Counted from the stretch's first letter, positions 23,210-35,084 are shown. The stretch is 64,000 bases of DNA from Climacium dendroides (GCA_950106755.1 OX467086.1:26554001-26618000); one strand, 5' to 3'. Numbers and translations: made by a program. The notes: generated by a model from the sequence alone, not told the origin.

Positions 23210-23341
23210 GGTGTATAGTATTAATTTCCAACAATGCTTTGCAATTGAATGTACTTTAGAAATTGAGTGTCATTTGGTGTATAGTATTAATTTCCAACAA
23301 TGCTTTGCAGTTGAATGTACTTTAGAAATTGAGTGTCAGAT
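23210..23341. repeat. 66-bp tandem duplication
   Basis: Two nearly identical 66-bp copies from 'ggtgtatagtattaatttcc' to 'gaaattgagtgtca'. High identity suggests a recent event. No gene overlaps. Confidence 0.85.
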
Positions 23342-24521
23342 TGTAGTTGAAGTAGACATTTTGGAATGCTTCTCTAGGGTTTGAATGTTGGTGTAAGAGT
23401 AAAGTGATCGCTTTTGTAAATGTGTAAATTTACATGCAATGAAAGATTATGCATGCACAACAATTGAGTAGGTGGTTTGGTCTTTGAGAAGAGTGTCTTA
23501 AGAAAGCTCCATAACTTCTTATATAGAAGGCGCATACTATAACAAAGTTTGATTTTGAAAGGTTGTATATAGAGTCACTTCATTTCTTACCAAATTTTTT
23601 ATAGAAGATTGAAGCAAAATAACTACATTGAAGTTTGTACATTAGATCAAATTCTTAAATGGGCAATAATATGTACATCTACCCTATGTTGTTGATATAA
23701 ATTCCCCACAAATTGATTGCAATCATTTAAAAGGTTGTAAATTAATCTTCACAACAACATGTCAATGTAGGAGAGTTTCAATATTGTGGCATGTTTCGAT
23801 TGCTTAAGGAGAGTTAGATTAAGACCAATAATACCCATTGTTTGTCTTGTGCAAATTTTCAACAAGGTGGGTATGAAGTAGAAATTTCATTGGTTTAACA
23901 TTAAGAGAAATTAAAAAAATATCTACTATTGGTACTACCAACCAGTATTAACTTAGTCAGTGCGGATTCACCTAACATAATCTAAATGCACAAGACTTTT
24001 GCCATTGTGGCATGTTTTGATTGGTTACGCAATCAAAGAAGTCAAATAACTCACTCTCCTACACTCACATTATATCCAGTAATTAATTGCAAAGTAGACC
24101 AAGTCATCAAGAATAATTGTAGGTGAGTCCCAACGTAACTGGTGATTATTCTTGATAATTTGTCCTGCTTTGCAATTTCCTAGTCCATAATGGTCCATGC
24201 ACTAAACTCCACCATGTGATTCCTACCACAGCTACCACAGCTAGGAACTCAAATAACGGTCTTCCACTTTGAGAAATTATAACTAAATGCAGACTGGTCC
24301 CCAAATGAACTGAAACTTTTAGAATTCACAGCGGAATTCATTCTTCTTTCAATGGAAAATTTACCGAAAATTGTTTCACCGCCTTTCAATTTCCCTGAGC
24401 TGGTAAAGGTCGCTTTGTGGATCTCTTTCCATACCGCTTTTAAAAAATTCTGTTGTAGACTCAATTCAGTTGCTCCAGAATCTCATATGCAATTTGGTTT
24501 GAAGGCTGTGAACATTTGATC

Positions 24522-26552
24522 ATGACGACGATGTTGTTACCTGCCATCTCTTCCAGTGCAGCCATTGCGTCGTTGAATTCCAAGCTGCTCGCAGCACCCT
24601 TGTTGCGCAATTTCGTTTGCAACAGCAGCAGCAGCTTGCGGAGGAAGAAGCTGGATTGGAGCTCGTCTCGAACTTGTGGAATGCCTGTTGTCAAGAGCAA
24701 TTTGACGAGTGAACCGCAAGTGGTGGTGAAGGGCATGGGGAAACCTGCGGCGCCCGTGTTGCTGCTCGATGTCATGGGCACTCTTGTTCGCGACCCTTTC
24801 TATGAAGACATTCCGGCTTTCTTTGGGTAACGATCGATGTCTGTTTCTCTATTGCAAATTCGCTATGTAAAGTGCGTGAAATTGGTTCTGAATTGCGTAA
24901 TGTTCACACCGATTTTGCAGCCCAGAGATTGCAAATTTAGGGCTTAGTGTTTGAGGATGACGATATTCTTTGGGTAACGATTGATTTTCTGCTTCTCCGT
25001 TTTCAGATTCGCTACAGTATGTGAGTAAATTGGTTTCCGAATTGCGAGTTGTCCGCACCGTATTGGTATCCCAGAGATTTTGGGATTTCAAGTTTAGGGT
25101 CTAGAGTGTGAGGATGACGATGTTCCGGCTTCTTTGGGTAACGATCGATTTCCGTTTCTCCGTTTTCAAATTCGCGACAGTATGCGAGAGAATTGGTATC
25201 TGAATTAAGTGCCCAGTCCCGAAATGGTATTCTACGCATTTTGAGAGACTTGCAATTGCAATTGCAATTTAGGGTTGGAGGGTTGGAGGGTGACGGTAAT
25301 GTTCCCTGTTGTCCGTTTGCAGGATGACGATGAAGGAGCTGCTGGCTGCGAAGCACCCGACGGCTTGGATAGAGTTTGAATGCGGTCAATTGACTGAGGA
25401 GGACCTAGTCAAGAAATTCTTTGCTGATGGACGAGATTTTGACATCCAGGGTTAATATCGATCTCGCCACCAGTCCTTTGAATTCGCACAATTTAGTGTG
25501 ATACTTTGGTATGACAATTTCCTAGTGATCCTGACCTTGTAATGTGGATGATGTTGTCCAGGGTTGAAGGAATGTATGCGTAAGGGATACATTTACTTGG
25601 AAGGTGTGGAGGAGCTTTTGCAGCGGCTGCTTTCTGCCGGTTTCACCATGCACGCATTCTCCAACTATCCTTGCTGGTACACTATGATCGAGGACAAGCT
25701 GCAGCTCTCCAACTACTTGCCTTGGACTTTCCTTTCTTGCCAAATGGGTATGACTGCTCGTCACCTTAACCTCGATGCAGCTCATGTGCTACCTATGCTT
25801 TGGAAATGGAGTTTCTGGTTATATCTCATAATCTTGTTCTTTGTTTATTTTAGATTTAGCTCATTTTTGAGACCTTAATTGAGCAAGATCGTATGATCCT
25901 CATTGTGTTCATCTGGGGTTAGTTTGTACTATAGTTGACCTGGAGGAGGTAACCCAACGTACTGTAGAGTGTCGTCCTTCATTTCCGATGCTTTGATAAC
26001 CCCTGCAGAGGAAGATTATTGATTTTGGCTAAAGGGTGACCCTCGTACATCATAAACCCTACAATGTGAAGCGAATAGAGTTTATGAGAATGTCGGAATG
26101 GCCGCTTGGTTGTGTAGGCAATGTGAAAGTAGAGCCCAGTTATGCATATAGTACATGTATATCAGATGTCTGCAGTAGCATTTTCAGGAAACTTCCAAGT
26201 TAAATTGATTTTGTGATGTTCTTCTGACTGTTCGCAGGGTTGAGGAAGCCTGAATTGGAGATATATCTTGAGGCTGTTCGCCAGCTAAAGCTTGACCCAT
26301 CAAGTTGCGTTTTCGTTGATGACAGGTGAGAGACTGGAGACTATCTGGGTGTTGTTGCTCTCAACTTTCTTTCTTTTTTTGGAATATTCTGATCGCATTA
26401 GATTCTGATTTAATCTTTAATATTCTAATAAATTTTCTGGTTACAGACGTAAAAATGTGGAAGCTGCAATTGCAGTGGGAATGAGAGGCATTGTGTTTCA
26501 GAACGCCAAACAGTTGGAAGAAGAGCTTGTTGCATTGGGCTGTTCTTTGTGA
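24522..26552 (+). CDS. FHY1-like: Plastid HAD-family phosphatase (FMN hydrolase-like)
   Basis: Exons 24522-24826, 25323-25450, 25562-25747, 26238-26325 and 26447-26552 join in frame to 270 residues. Residues 1-60 are rich in Ser, Ala, Leu and Arg with few acids, a typical chloroplast transit peptide. The HAD core follows: motif I LLLDVMGTLVRDPFYEDIPAFF (nucleophile Asp83), then WIEFECGQLTEEDL and FFADGRDFDIQGLKECM, motif II in HAFSNYP, the motif III Lys in GLRKPELEIY (about 210) and motif IV VFVDDR (Asp234-Asp235). This order matches the plant plastid HAD protein described as FMN hydrolase (AtcpFHy1, At1g79790 family), which removes the FMN phosphate. Substrate specificity here is inferred from family resemblance. 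Motif I has Met, not Asp, two residues after the nucleophile. The start is the first ATG of the exon; a second Met lies three codons on. Confidence 0.88.
24804..25155 (+). repeat. Triplicated exon 1/intron 1 boundary of the HAD gene
   Basis: The junction sequence 'ttctttgggtaacgatcgat' at 24819-24838 recurs within intron 1 near 24968-24988 and 25132-25152, each preceded by 'gacgat-ttc' and followed by 'ttctccgttttcaaattcgc-acagtatg' and 'gaattg'. Unit spacing is about 155-160 bp. Each copy carries a complete 5' splice site (GG|GTAACG). Confidence 0.85.
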
Positions 26553-26892
26553 ATACCATAATCATGTGTGCTTAAGTACAAAGACGCTAACTGTTCTTGG
26601 ATGCTACGAGATGGAATTGAGTTAGAATAGACACTTTGAGACAATGATTCTTATGCTGGTGCAATTGCACCGTTGTATATCAAGAATTATGTGAAGGAGG
26701 TAGTCTGAGTGTTAGATGCAATTGAGATCATTTTTGGAAGTGCAGTTGCTCATACAGAACGACTGCATCTGCTGTATGTGGAATAGTTAGCGCAATCTGA
26801 ATACGGTATTTGAACTCCGAGTCGGAGCATGGCACGTTCATCCTATAAAACAAGAGAAATATTGTTAAGGTTATGAATGTAATTATTTATGG

Positions 26893-27092
26893 ATTGCTTG
26901 TTCTGAGCATATACAAAACATGAAATTGTTCCCTTGATTCGGAAAACTTATGGATTTGTGTCATTTAAAACTTGACAAGGTAGTTGAGAGACATTGCTTG
27001 TTCTGAGCATATACAAAACATGAAATTGTTCCCTTGATTAGGAAAACTTATGGATTTGTGTCATTTAAAACTTGACAAGGTAGTTGAGAGAC
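26893..27092. repeat. 100-bp perfect-type tandem duplication
   Basis: Two copies at exactly 100-bp spacing, differing by a single visible base (gattcgg versus gattagg), lie about 0.35 kb downstream of the HAD stop codon. The near identity indicates a very recent duplication. Confidence 0.9.
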
Positions 27093-27453
27093 ATTGCTTG
27101 GAATTAGTACCTCATAATTCATCATGAGTTTGATGATTCATATCTACTGCAGAAAATGTTGAATAGTCAGTCAGATTTATCTGTTCTTCGATTGCTAATT
27201 TGTTGTGATTGAATCACTTTTATGAGCGACTTCCAACTACCAGCCATTCACAATAGAGAAACATTCGGATCAAACACCTCAACAATAAGCAGAAGCACGT
27301 GCTACTATGTATCAGGTGTGTACAATTCAAACTTTTAAATGTTCCTGACTATTATGTATTGGCATAAATAGTCACGTGGCACAAATTGGATCTCTTAGCT
27401 TATAGGCAAGTCTTTGGCGAGTTAACACAAACCAATTTTTTAAGGTAGGTGGG

Positions 27454-28371
27454 TTGACTCCTAAAGGAATGTGGTGTTTTTTAGGCCCAAAATTGCTTCA
27501 AAATACTTGTACCCAAAGCAAGGTTAAAATTTTCATCTATATTTATTCACTAACAAATTTGTTAGTATAGGATCCTTTAGTTTACTTATTAGAGTATATT
27601 GTCCTAAAATTTTAGAGCAAAAGACCTTACCAATTGCAAGATCATGATGCTTGTATTTCACATAGTAGTATTCTAAAATGGTCATGTTTCATCTTTCAAA
27701 CTTTTTCCAAAAAATGTGTAGATCCTACAACTTGTAACTCTCTATAACATATTGAAGAAATAAGTTAGGAATACATATTAAAAATTTCAACAAAAAGTAT
27801 TTTGTTTTCATACTTGAAAAAAATAGTAAATAGGAAGAACTAGAATATGATTCAAAATACTAAATTGTTAAGACTTTAGTTATAGAATTGAAAAATTCCA
27901 ATCTTAATCATTGTAATGTTGTAATAAATAATCTACATCCTATATTTTTATTTATTTTTCAACAGCATTGAAATTGAGTTCAATAAAAACTTCAAATTTT
28001 ATTTTAGAGTAGAGATTCCATGATTGCCCACAAACTAAAATTCCTTGTAACTTTCATCTTGTTAATCAAAATAGAATGATTCAAAGCTTTCTATATTGAT
28101 AAATAAATCTAGAAAACCAAGTTCAAGTTTTTATTATTTAAAAAATGATTTTTTTCAGCTGCTCAAGCTATTCATGTGGAGATAGAAAGTACATATTATA
28201 CATAACTTTTTAACCATGTAGTCAAAAGTTATGAAAATTGTTGCATCTTAAAGGTACTCTTTGACCACATGTGTGAAATTTCAAAGAAAAAAAATTAAAA
28301 TTTCATTTGTAAGTAGATGACCAAGAACACTATGTTGCCAAAAAAATGTCACTTGGTTCTTTAGGGGTTAA
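27454..28371 (+). mobile_element. TTAA-family element, 918 bp
   Basis: Left end TTGACTCCTAAAGGAATG, right end reverse complemented TTAACCCCTAAAGAACC; the flanking tetramers are TTGA and TTAA. The interior ('agatcctacaacttgtaac', 'cataactttttaaccatg') matches the element at 51480-52389 in the opposite orientation. No coding capacity. Confidence 0.7.
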
Positions 28372-29615
28372 AAAGTCACATGTTTACAATGTAAGTGTCA
28401 TCTAAAAATATGATTTGTAAAAAATGAGATACTTTTAGGTTCCATTAAAATCAAAGATGCCTCAAAGCACACCAACATTAGCATGTGCATCCAAATTTTT
28501 CTCCATTTTTTAAGGTAATTTTTTTGGTTGATATCAGTCTTTTACAAAATTCACTTTGGACTCTATATATTTTGTCTCAAAATAAATCTAAGGTTCTTGG
28601 AAAACATTGGATAAATATGGAAGGTGATCCTATTTGGAAGGAAATGCATAGTTCTTGTAGCTTTTAGTGAACCCCAATATGTTTTAAAGTTTTGAATCCA
28701 AAAGTCAAATAGATATTTTCAAAAAACACTTCAAAATTGATTATTATTTTTTTTTTTTCAACCAACTTGCATTTAGATCATTAAAGATGAACAACAAGGA
28801 TAATTGAGGAAGAAAATTATGAATTTATGGGTGATGAAAGTTTTAGTAATTTTTTCTATTTGGATATTCTAAATTTAACCCCAAAGCACTTTGACATTCA
28901 TATTCAAAATGATGAGCAAAGTGTTTCATGCCAATATTTGGTCCAAATATCTATTCATTCATACCAAATAATGTCAAAATCTTTAAAAGACAAAACTTTC
29001 TTCATGACCAATTTGATAGTATTGAAACAAGTAAAATATTCATACTAAAAAATTTAAAAACTATACAAAATTTAAATAAAATTGAAGCTTTGACCTCATA
29101 AAAACTACATGATAGTTCAAATTTTTAAAGTTGTGAATTAATATACAACTTAGAAGAATACTTTAATGATAATTCTATAATAATAGTTGCAAAATATGAT
29201 CAATAGATCATATCTTTACAGTAAAATCAACTAATATATTATAAACCTATATTTTTTAGTAAAATTTGAAGCCAACAATTAAAAAATTCTTCAAAAATCA
29301 ATTGTTGATTGAATATTTATAATTTACACAAGAACCTTTTCCTTTCACTTCAAAAATGTTAACCTCTAATCATATTAATTTTTGAAGATTTTTATTTTAC
29401 TTTTTTATTCTAGTGATTTTTCAAAGGTCATTTTTTGAATTGAAAAAATTACTTTTTGAGGTCAAATCTACTAATATCCTTTGAAGTATAGAATATTTGC
29501 AAATCAAAGTCTTCAAAATCTCCACTATACAAATGATAAAGAATCTTCAAAATAATCTATGCATGAAAAAACACGCTTTGTGTATGCATTTATTTGAATA
29601 CTTGGTCCTTAATGG
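28372..29615. other. AT-rich intergenic DNA, no gene recognised
   Basis: Very AT-rich. Short plus-strand reading frames at 28485-28667 and 28827-29048 have no recognisable features and Asn/Phe/Ile/Lys-rich composition as expected by chance. Confidence 0.5.
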
Positions 29616-30772
29616 TTAACCCCTAAAGGATGACAGGGTGACTTTGGAAATCATCAATTTTTATGACCGTGTGAAGCATTGGCTTAACCCTGAAAGCCCC
29701 GAGGGTGTTTTTTGTCAAAAAACACTTAGAACAACCACTTCTGTTGTGTTTACCTAAGAAAACCAAAAAAATATGTTTTTTTCAAAATCCAATTGTAGAA
29801 TCTTGTACTTAACTTGTTTGAGAACATGTGGTAAAAATTTCATCAAATTTGACCACATAGATTGCAAGATATTTGCATCCAAAGTGAAGAAAACAAGTTT
29901 TTTTGCAACTTGCTTGACTAGATTTTTTGGCTTTAAATCTTTTTAACTAAATTTTTTTGCACTGTTAATTTTCATTTTCTAATTTTTTTATGTTGAGTAG
30001 TTGAATTGAGAGTTTAAGGAAAAAAATTCAACAAAAGAACACTTAATTTTCACTCATTAAGAAATTGTTAAGTAGAAGTAGGTTAAAAATTGAAGGAAAA
30101 ACTAGATCATTAATAGCTTTAAGATGGAATTGATATAAGATAATCCCAATGGTGAGATTGTTCTAAAAAGCAAACCTAACCTCGTCTAAATTTCTTTTTT
30201 GAAAAATTGTAAAAATTGCATTCACAAATGAATCCTATAAGTTATTTTTTCAAGAAGATGCTTAGATTGCCTGAAAAATTAAGATTGTCCATAACTTTTT
30301 CATAACTAGTCCAAATGGAATGAATCAAAGCTTCAAATGTAGACAAAAATACGAGATTTTAAGAAAAAAATTATTATTATGATTTTTTTTTATATGATTT
30401 TTTTGTGCTGCCCATTGACTTTTATTTTTGGCTTATTGTGCCGTAACTTTTTCTCTTGAGCGCCGATTGAAACAAAAATTATATATTTACAAAGCTCTCA
30501 GCAAACTTTACATCCTCAAAAAATCTCAAAAACATTCATTACAAATTGAGAGAATAGGAACCTACTTGGACCCAAATTGTCCCCGGGGGGACAAATGGTC
30601 CTTTAGAGGTTAAAAAATTATAAAAGCACTCATTGCAAGACAAACTATTGTACAAGACCTCCCTTTTTCTTGCAAAATTTTGAGGATGAATAGTTGCACT
30701 TCTATCCTACATAGAGAGATCCTTTGTCATCCATCGGACATAAAACGTCCACCTTGGTGTTTAAGGGTTAAA
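29616..30772. mobile_element. TTAA-bounded small element, split by a nested insertion
   Basis: The left fragment 29616-29683 begins TTAACCCCTAAAGGATG; the right fragment 30614-30772 ends GTTTAAGGGTTAA. Together they correspond to the 218-bp uninterrupted element at 16012-16229, sharing 'ggaaatcat', 'cactcattg', 'caagacctcc' and 'gaggatgaatagttgcactt'. The interruption is the 930-bp element at 29684-30613, with one TTAA on each side of it. Confidence 0.75.
29684..30613 (+). mobile_element. TTAA-family element nested in another TTAA element
   Basis: Left end TTAACCCTGAAAGCCCC, right end reverse complemented TTAACCTCTAAAGGACC, with TTAA at both borders. It is the reverse orientation of the 1466-bp copy at 53760-55225: left and right termini correspond crosswise, and 'agattgcaagatatttgcat' and 'ggcttattgtgcc' are shared. 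No transposase frame. TTAA target duplication and a CCC terminus resemble piggyBac-type elements, but the superfamily is not proven. Confidence 0.75.
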
Positions 30773-30920
30773 GGGTTAAGTAACAACTCATAATAGTCAT
30801 TTTTACATAATTCAAAGTGAATATTAAAGCTAGAGAAAAAATATAAAAAGGATTGTAATTGAATTGCAAAGCATTTGAAATCAATATCTTTACAAAAATA
30901 TTATTTTTTGGGGTACCCAA

Positions 30921-32130
30921 GTGACTGCTCAAATCACTGGACAATTCAGGGTTAACACGACGACATTATTAATCTCAGCACAGCGACACCGACCCAGATT
31001 GATCCTGTCAACCTCCCCCACACCGACATTCATCCAACCCCCAACCCCTTTTCCCTTTCCTCATCCCACATTCATCCAATCATGCATCCCGTCTTTGCCT
31101 CGTTCAGCGGACACGGCCGAATCCGGCACACTCCGGAGCAAAATCCGGCACCATGGGTAAGAAATTGTCAACAATTAAACAATCCACACACCTCCATGCT
31201 CATCATATTTCATCGCAGACACCATTTGAATGATGCCATGATTTTTTTCCTCTGAATCGCAAGCAGTAGTAGAATCGAGATCATCTCTTCAATGGCACCG
31301 CTGCAAGCTCCAGTGATCACGCAGCTTCTTTTGAATTTCTGATGCTTTCAGAGCTCATTCTTGCGTTGGGGAACGTAGTTTAAAGATAATCGGTGAGATT
31401 CTCTCTTTCCAGACTTCGTGTGGGTTGAATTTGAGTTTCTTTGGGTGAAATTCGGTTGGGTTTGTGAGATTTTGAATTCTGGAGGAATCTTTCTTGTTCT
31501 GTTCTGTCGGTGCTCTAGTTCTCGATCTCTGATATCGTTGCATTTTTTATGGTTTCTGTGAGAATTCTGGCAGTGGAATTGAAGGATTTTGCGAAGAGTT
31601 TAGCTTTTGACGTGTTTTGGTGAATCGCTGGGTGTTGTGAAGGTTTTTCAGTTTTCGTCTGAGCTTTGTTTGTGAGGTGTATTCTTCCCTGGAAATAGGA
31701 ACCTGGAAGTCTCTTGATTCTGGATTTAGGTAATGCGTCTCGTTTTAGGTTTTGCGTCCTACTTTTGACTGACGGGGATTCTCCTCATGTTGCTTAACAG
31801 GGTTTTCATGTGAACTAGACGTTTCAGTGTTTTTTGAACGTCAATTATAGGGAAATAGCAGTTCAGTAGGCCAATCATAAAGTGTAATCTCCAACCACTT
31901 ACTCGAATTCGTTGAGAAGCTATGAATCAAATACATTGGATAGTTCCTTGCAAACTAGGTACAAGAAGGCAATTCAAGGCAACCTCCCTGTGATTGATCT
32001 GTAATCTCCATGAATTGCATTACGAGCTCATCTTACCTCCCCATGATCAGTCTCCTTATGATGTTGTTTAAAAATTCTTCAATAGCTTACTGAACGCATG
32101 GTTGTCATGGTTGTCGACAGAGGAATGTGA
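30921..32130 (+). promoter_or_regulatory. Probable 5' UTR exon and UTR intron of the acyltransferase gene
   Basis: A GC-richer block (about 30950-31154) ends in a good donor, caccatgg|gtaaga at 31155-31156. An acceptor, ttgtcgacag, ends at 32120, ten bases before the start codon at 32131. The 0.97 kb between is T-rich like an intron. If spliced this way, the leader contains the ATG at 31152-31154 in a CACCATGG context. The arrangement is inferred from splice signals only. Confidence 0.5.
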
Positions 32131-35084
32131 ATGAGCTCCAGAACCATGGCGATTCCAACAGAAAATTTTGATTCTTCAGATGATGACGAGTATGACCCCA
32201 AGATTCTTCCCGAGTTTCCTTTGGGTGAGCGACCAGCAATAGGAGATCCCCCGGTGAACCCTTTCCATGAATCCAGCAACTGGAGTCCCATCCAAAGACT
32301 CAAATCCATTCTCCTCTTTCCTTTGTTCCTCCTGCGAGTGGGAGCCATGTTGACACTCATGACCTTAGGCTACTTGTTCATCAAACTAGCCTTGATTGGC
32401 GTCTCTGAGCCTTTGTTCAAGCCTTTCCATCCGTGGCGAAGGTTTCTTTTGTGGCCTGCGAGGTTGGGAGCTAGAGTCGTGATGTTCACTATGGGGTATT
32501 ATTACATTTCTGTCAAGGGGAGGCCTGCTCATCGTTCAGTGGCGCCTATTATTGTGTCGAATCATATTGGGTTCATAGACCCCATCTTTGTGTTTTACCG
32601 GCACTTGCCTGTTCTTGTCACGGCCAAGGAGAATGTGGAGATGCTCGTTGTTGGCATGTTTTTACATGCTCTGCAAGTAGGTCACCTGCACCCGTCTGTG
32701 TCTGCTGTGTCTTGAACTGGATTTGTATATTAATTAGGGTAGAGCCTACTGTTAAAAAAGGATTTTTTGAATGTGCAATTTTCATATCCCATGTGCAGTT
32801 TTGGTGAAAGTTGGGGAGCAAGAGTGCTGACTTTGAACTGAATTTGCTAGGGATGTGGAGTATTGACATTTGAACTGATTTTTTATTAGGAAGTGGATTG
32901 CTGACTTTTGAATTGGGCAGATAATACCGGTGGACAGAGTATCAGCTGAGTCTAGGCATCATGCAGCGGGGAACATTCGGCGAAGGGCTATGGACAATAA
33001 ATGGCCGCACGTCATGTTGTTTCCAGAGGCCACCACCACCAATGGGAAAGCAATAATCTCTTTCAAAACAGGAGCCTTCTCACCAGGTCTGCCTGTGCAG
33101 CCCATGGTCATCAAATACCCTCACAAGTATGTGAACCCATGTTGGTGTGACCAAGGAGGTCTACTGATCATTCTGTTCCAGCTCATGACCCAGTTTGTCA
33201 ATTTCATGGAGGTATTAATTGCCTCTTCCCCTCAACCAAACAACAGCATTTTCTCTTTTCTCTATCTGCAACTCCCACTTTGGGCATGGACAGAGGATTG
33301 CATGTGTTGAAATTGTCATGAATTGTGTAATCCATGTAATGACACAACTTGATTGGAATTGGTCGTTAGTGACCAATTCTATTGAAGTTGGATGGATTCC
33401 CTGGTTGCAACATGACGTGATAACTACGCCATAGCCCAGGACTATTTGACTGTTTGATTTCCAGTAGTGTAACGATAGTGTGCACTGTTTTTTTGTCGTA
33501 ATCTTTGCAGGTGGAGTATTTACCGGTGATGGTGCCAACAGTGAAGGAGATGAAAAATCCCCATGATTTTGCAAATAGGGTGCGCAGCGAGATGGCCAAA
33601 GCGTTAGGTGTCGTATGCACAGAGCATACCTTTCTGGATATCAAATTATCGCTGGCTGCGCAGAAGCTTAAGCAGCCTTCTGGAAGTTCGATGGTCGAGT
33701 TTGCACGCATGGAGAAGCTATTTCGGTTGGACTATGCCACAGCCCAGAACTATTTGACCAAGTTCAGTGCAATGGATGTCAAACATAGGTGCTTTAAATG
33801 GGATTTGCAAAATGTTTTCAATGTCCTTGCATTAGTGACCATTTTTTCTAACAGATGGACTTTTTGACTGGAATAGGACAGGATTTTCACTTGTGCTGTA
33901 TGTCCTCAAGAAATTGGTCACTGCTTCCTCGCTCTGCATCTCGCGTTGCACATGGTGATGCACAATTATGGATGTTGACTAGCAGCTAATTGCATAAGGG
34001 TTGTTAGTTTTGTGTGCGTCCCAACACTGACCTGTGACTACTTTTGTTGTAATTGCAGTGGCTTAGTTACATATGATGAATTCCTCACGGCACTTGACCT
34101 TCCAAACTCAGAAATTACTAGACAGGTGTTCCATCTTTTTGACAAGGATGAGCACGGCGATATCAACTTTCGAGAGGTATATAAAATGAAACCCCTGCTG
34201 CCGTCCTCATCTAATTTTGTTTCAAATATTTTTTATGTTGCAGAGTTATATCAGTAGGATCTCAACATTCTGGGAAGTCAAGTACGATTCCAACCTGGGA
34301 GTACACCGAACTCAACTGGAACAGATCATTAGCGACCAATTCCAGCCAAGTTGGGTGGACTCTCTGGTTGGAACATGACATAATTTCCACTAGTGAGCAT
34401 ACCTCTTTAAATGTACATGTATATTTTCTGAAGGTCAGTTCAGCTACAAACCAAGATTCTAAAGTAAACCACGATGTATGAGCAGTTTTTGGCAGGTTTA
34501 GCCTTTGTGTCGACCCACACGTCATTTGCAAGCACAATGGAGGCTGCATTCAAAGCTTGTGATATGAATGGTGATGGCACCCTTTCCCGTGACGAGGTGG
34601 AGAAGAGTTTGCTTGCCATCTTCCCTGAGCTGCCACCAATAACGGTACATATGCTCAAATATCGCCATCCATCACGCTGCTACTCCCGAGCATTATCTAG
34701 TCCATTTTAATAGAAAGTTTGCTGGAAATGGATTCAGGACCAGGATGTTGATGAAGTTTAGGGTTTCGAAACTCGCTGACATGTTACGGGAGCTACTGTG
34801 GCACCCTACAATTCTTTGCTTCTCTTCTAAATTTTACTGAATAGCTACTTGTTCATAAAATAACACTATTTCACTGGCTGATTTTGCAGGTATTGAAACT
34901 TTTTGACACACTAGATCTAAATCGTGATGGGAAAATCAGCTGGGAGGAGTTCAGTGGCTTTCTGAAACGAAATCCAGAGTATTTGGCCATCATCATGTCT
35001 GCTCACCCTACTCTGCTGAGGCCCAAATCACCCAAATCACCGAAAACACCAAGGACACCAAAAACACCAAAATTTTCAAGTTAA
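32131..35084 (+). CDS. LPEAT2-like: Lysophospholipid acyltransferase with EF-hands (LPEAT2-like)
   Basis: Exons 32131-32676, 32921-33211, 33511-33788, 34059-34176, 34486-34644 and 34890-35084 join in frame to 528 residues. Hydrophobic segments at about 57-91 and 113-127 should anchor it in the ER membrane. The acyltransferase core has the HX4D motif in NHIGFID (His145, Asp150), a VDRVSAESR segment (186-194) and FPEATTTNGK (216-225), then PYPHKY-type and NFMEVEYLPV segments. Three EF-hand loops follow: DKDEHGDINFRE (400-411), DMNGDGTLSRDE (437-448) and DLNRDGKISWEE (473-484); the last two look fully Ca-binding. This is the order of plant LPEAT2, which re-acylates lysophosphatidylethanolamine and related lysolipids with acyl-CoA. 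Unusual points are Ala for the common Gly in FPEGT and a C-terminal SP/TP-repeat tail. The acyl acceptor is inferred from the family. Confidence 0.92.

Larger units (their letters stand above)
20331..24521. other. AT-rich intergenic region upstream of the HAD gene
   Basis: 4.2 kb without a recognisable gene. It contains a partial TA-flanked element (21930-22255) and a 66-bp tandem repeat (23210-23341). The last few hundred bases should include the promoter of the HAD phosphatase gene, but no core element could be assigned with confidence. Confidence 0.45.
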
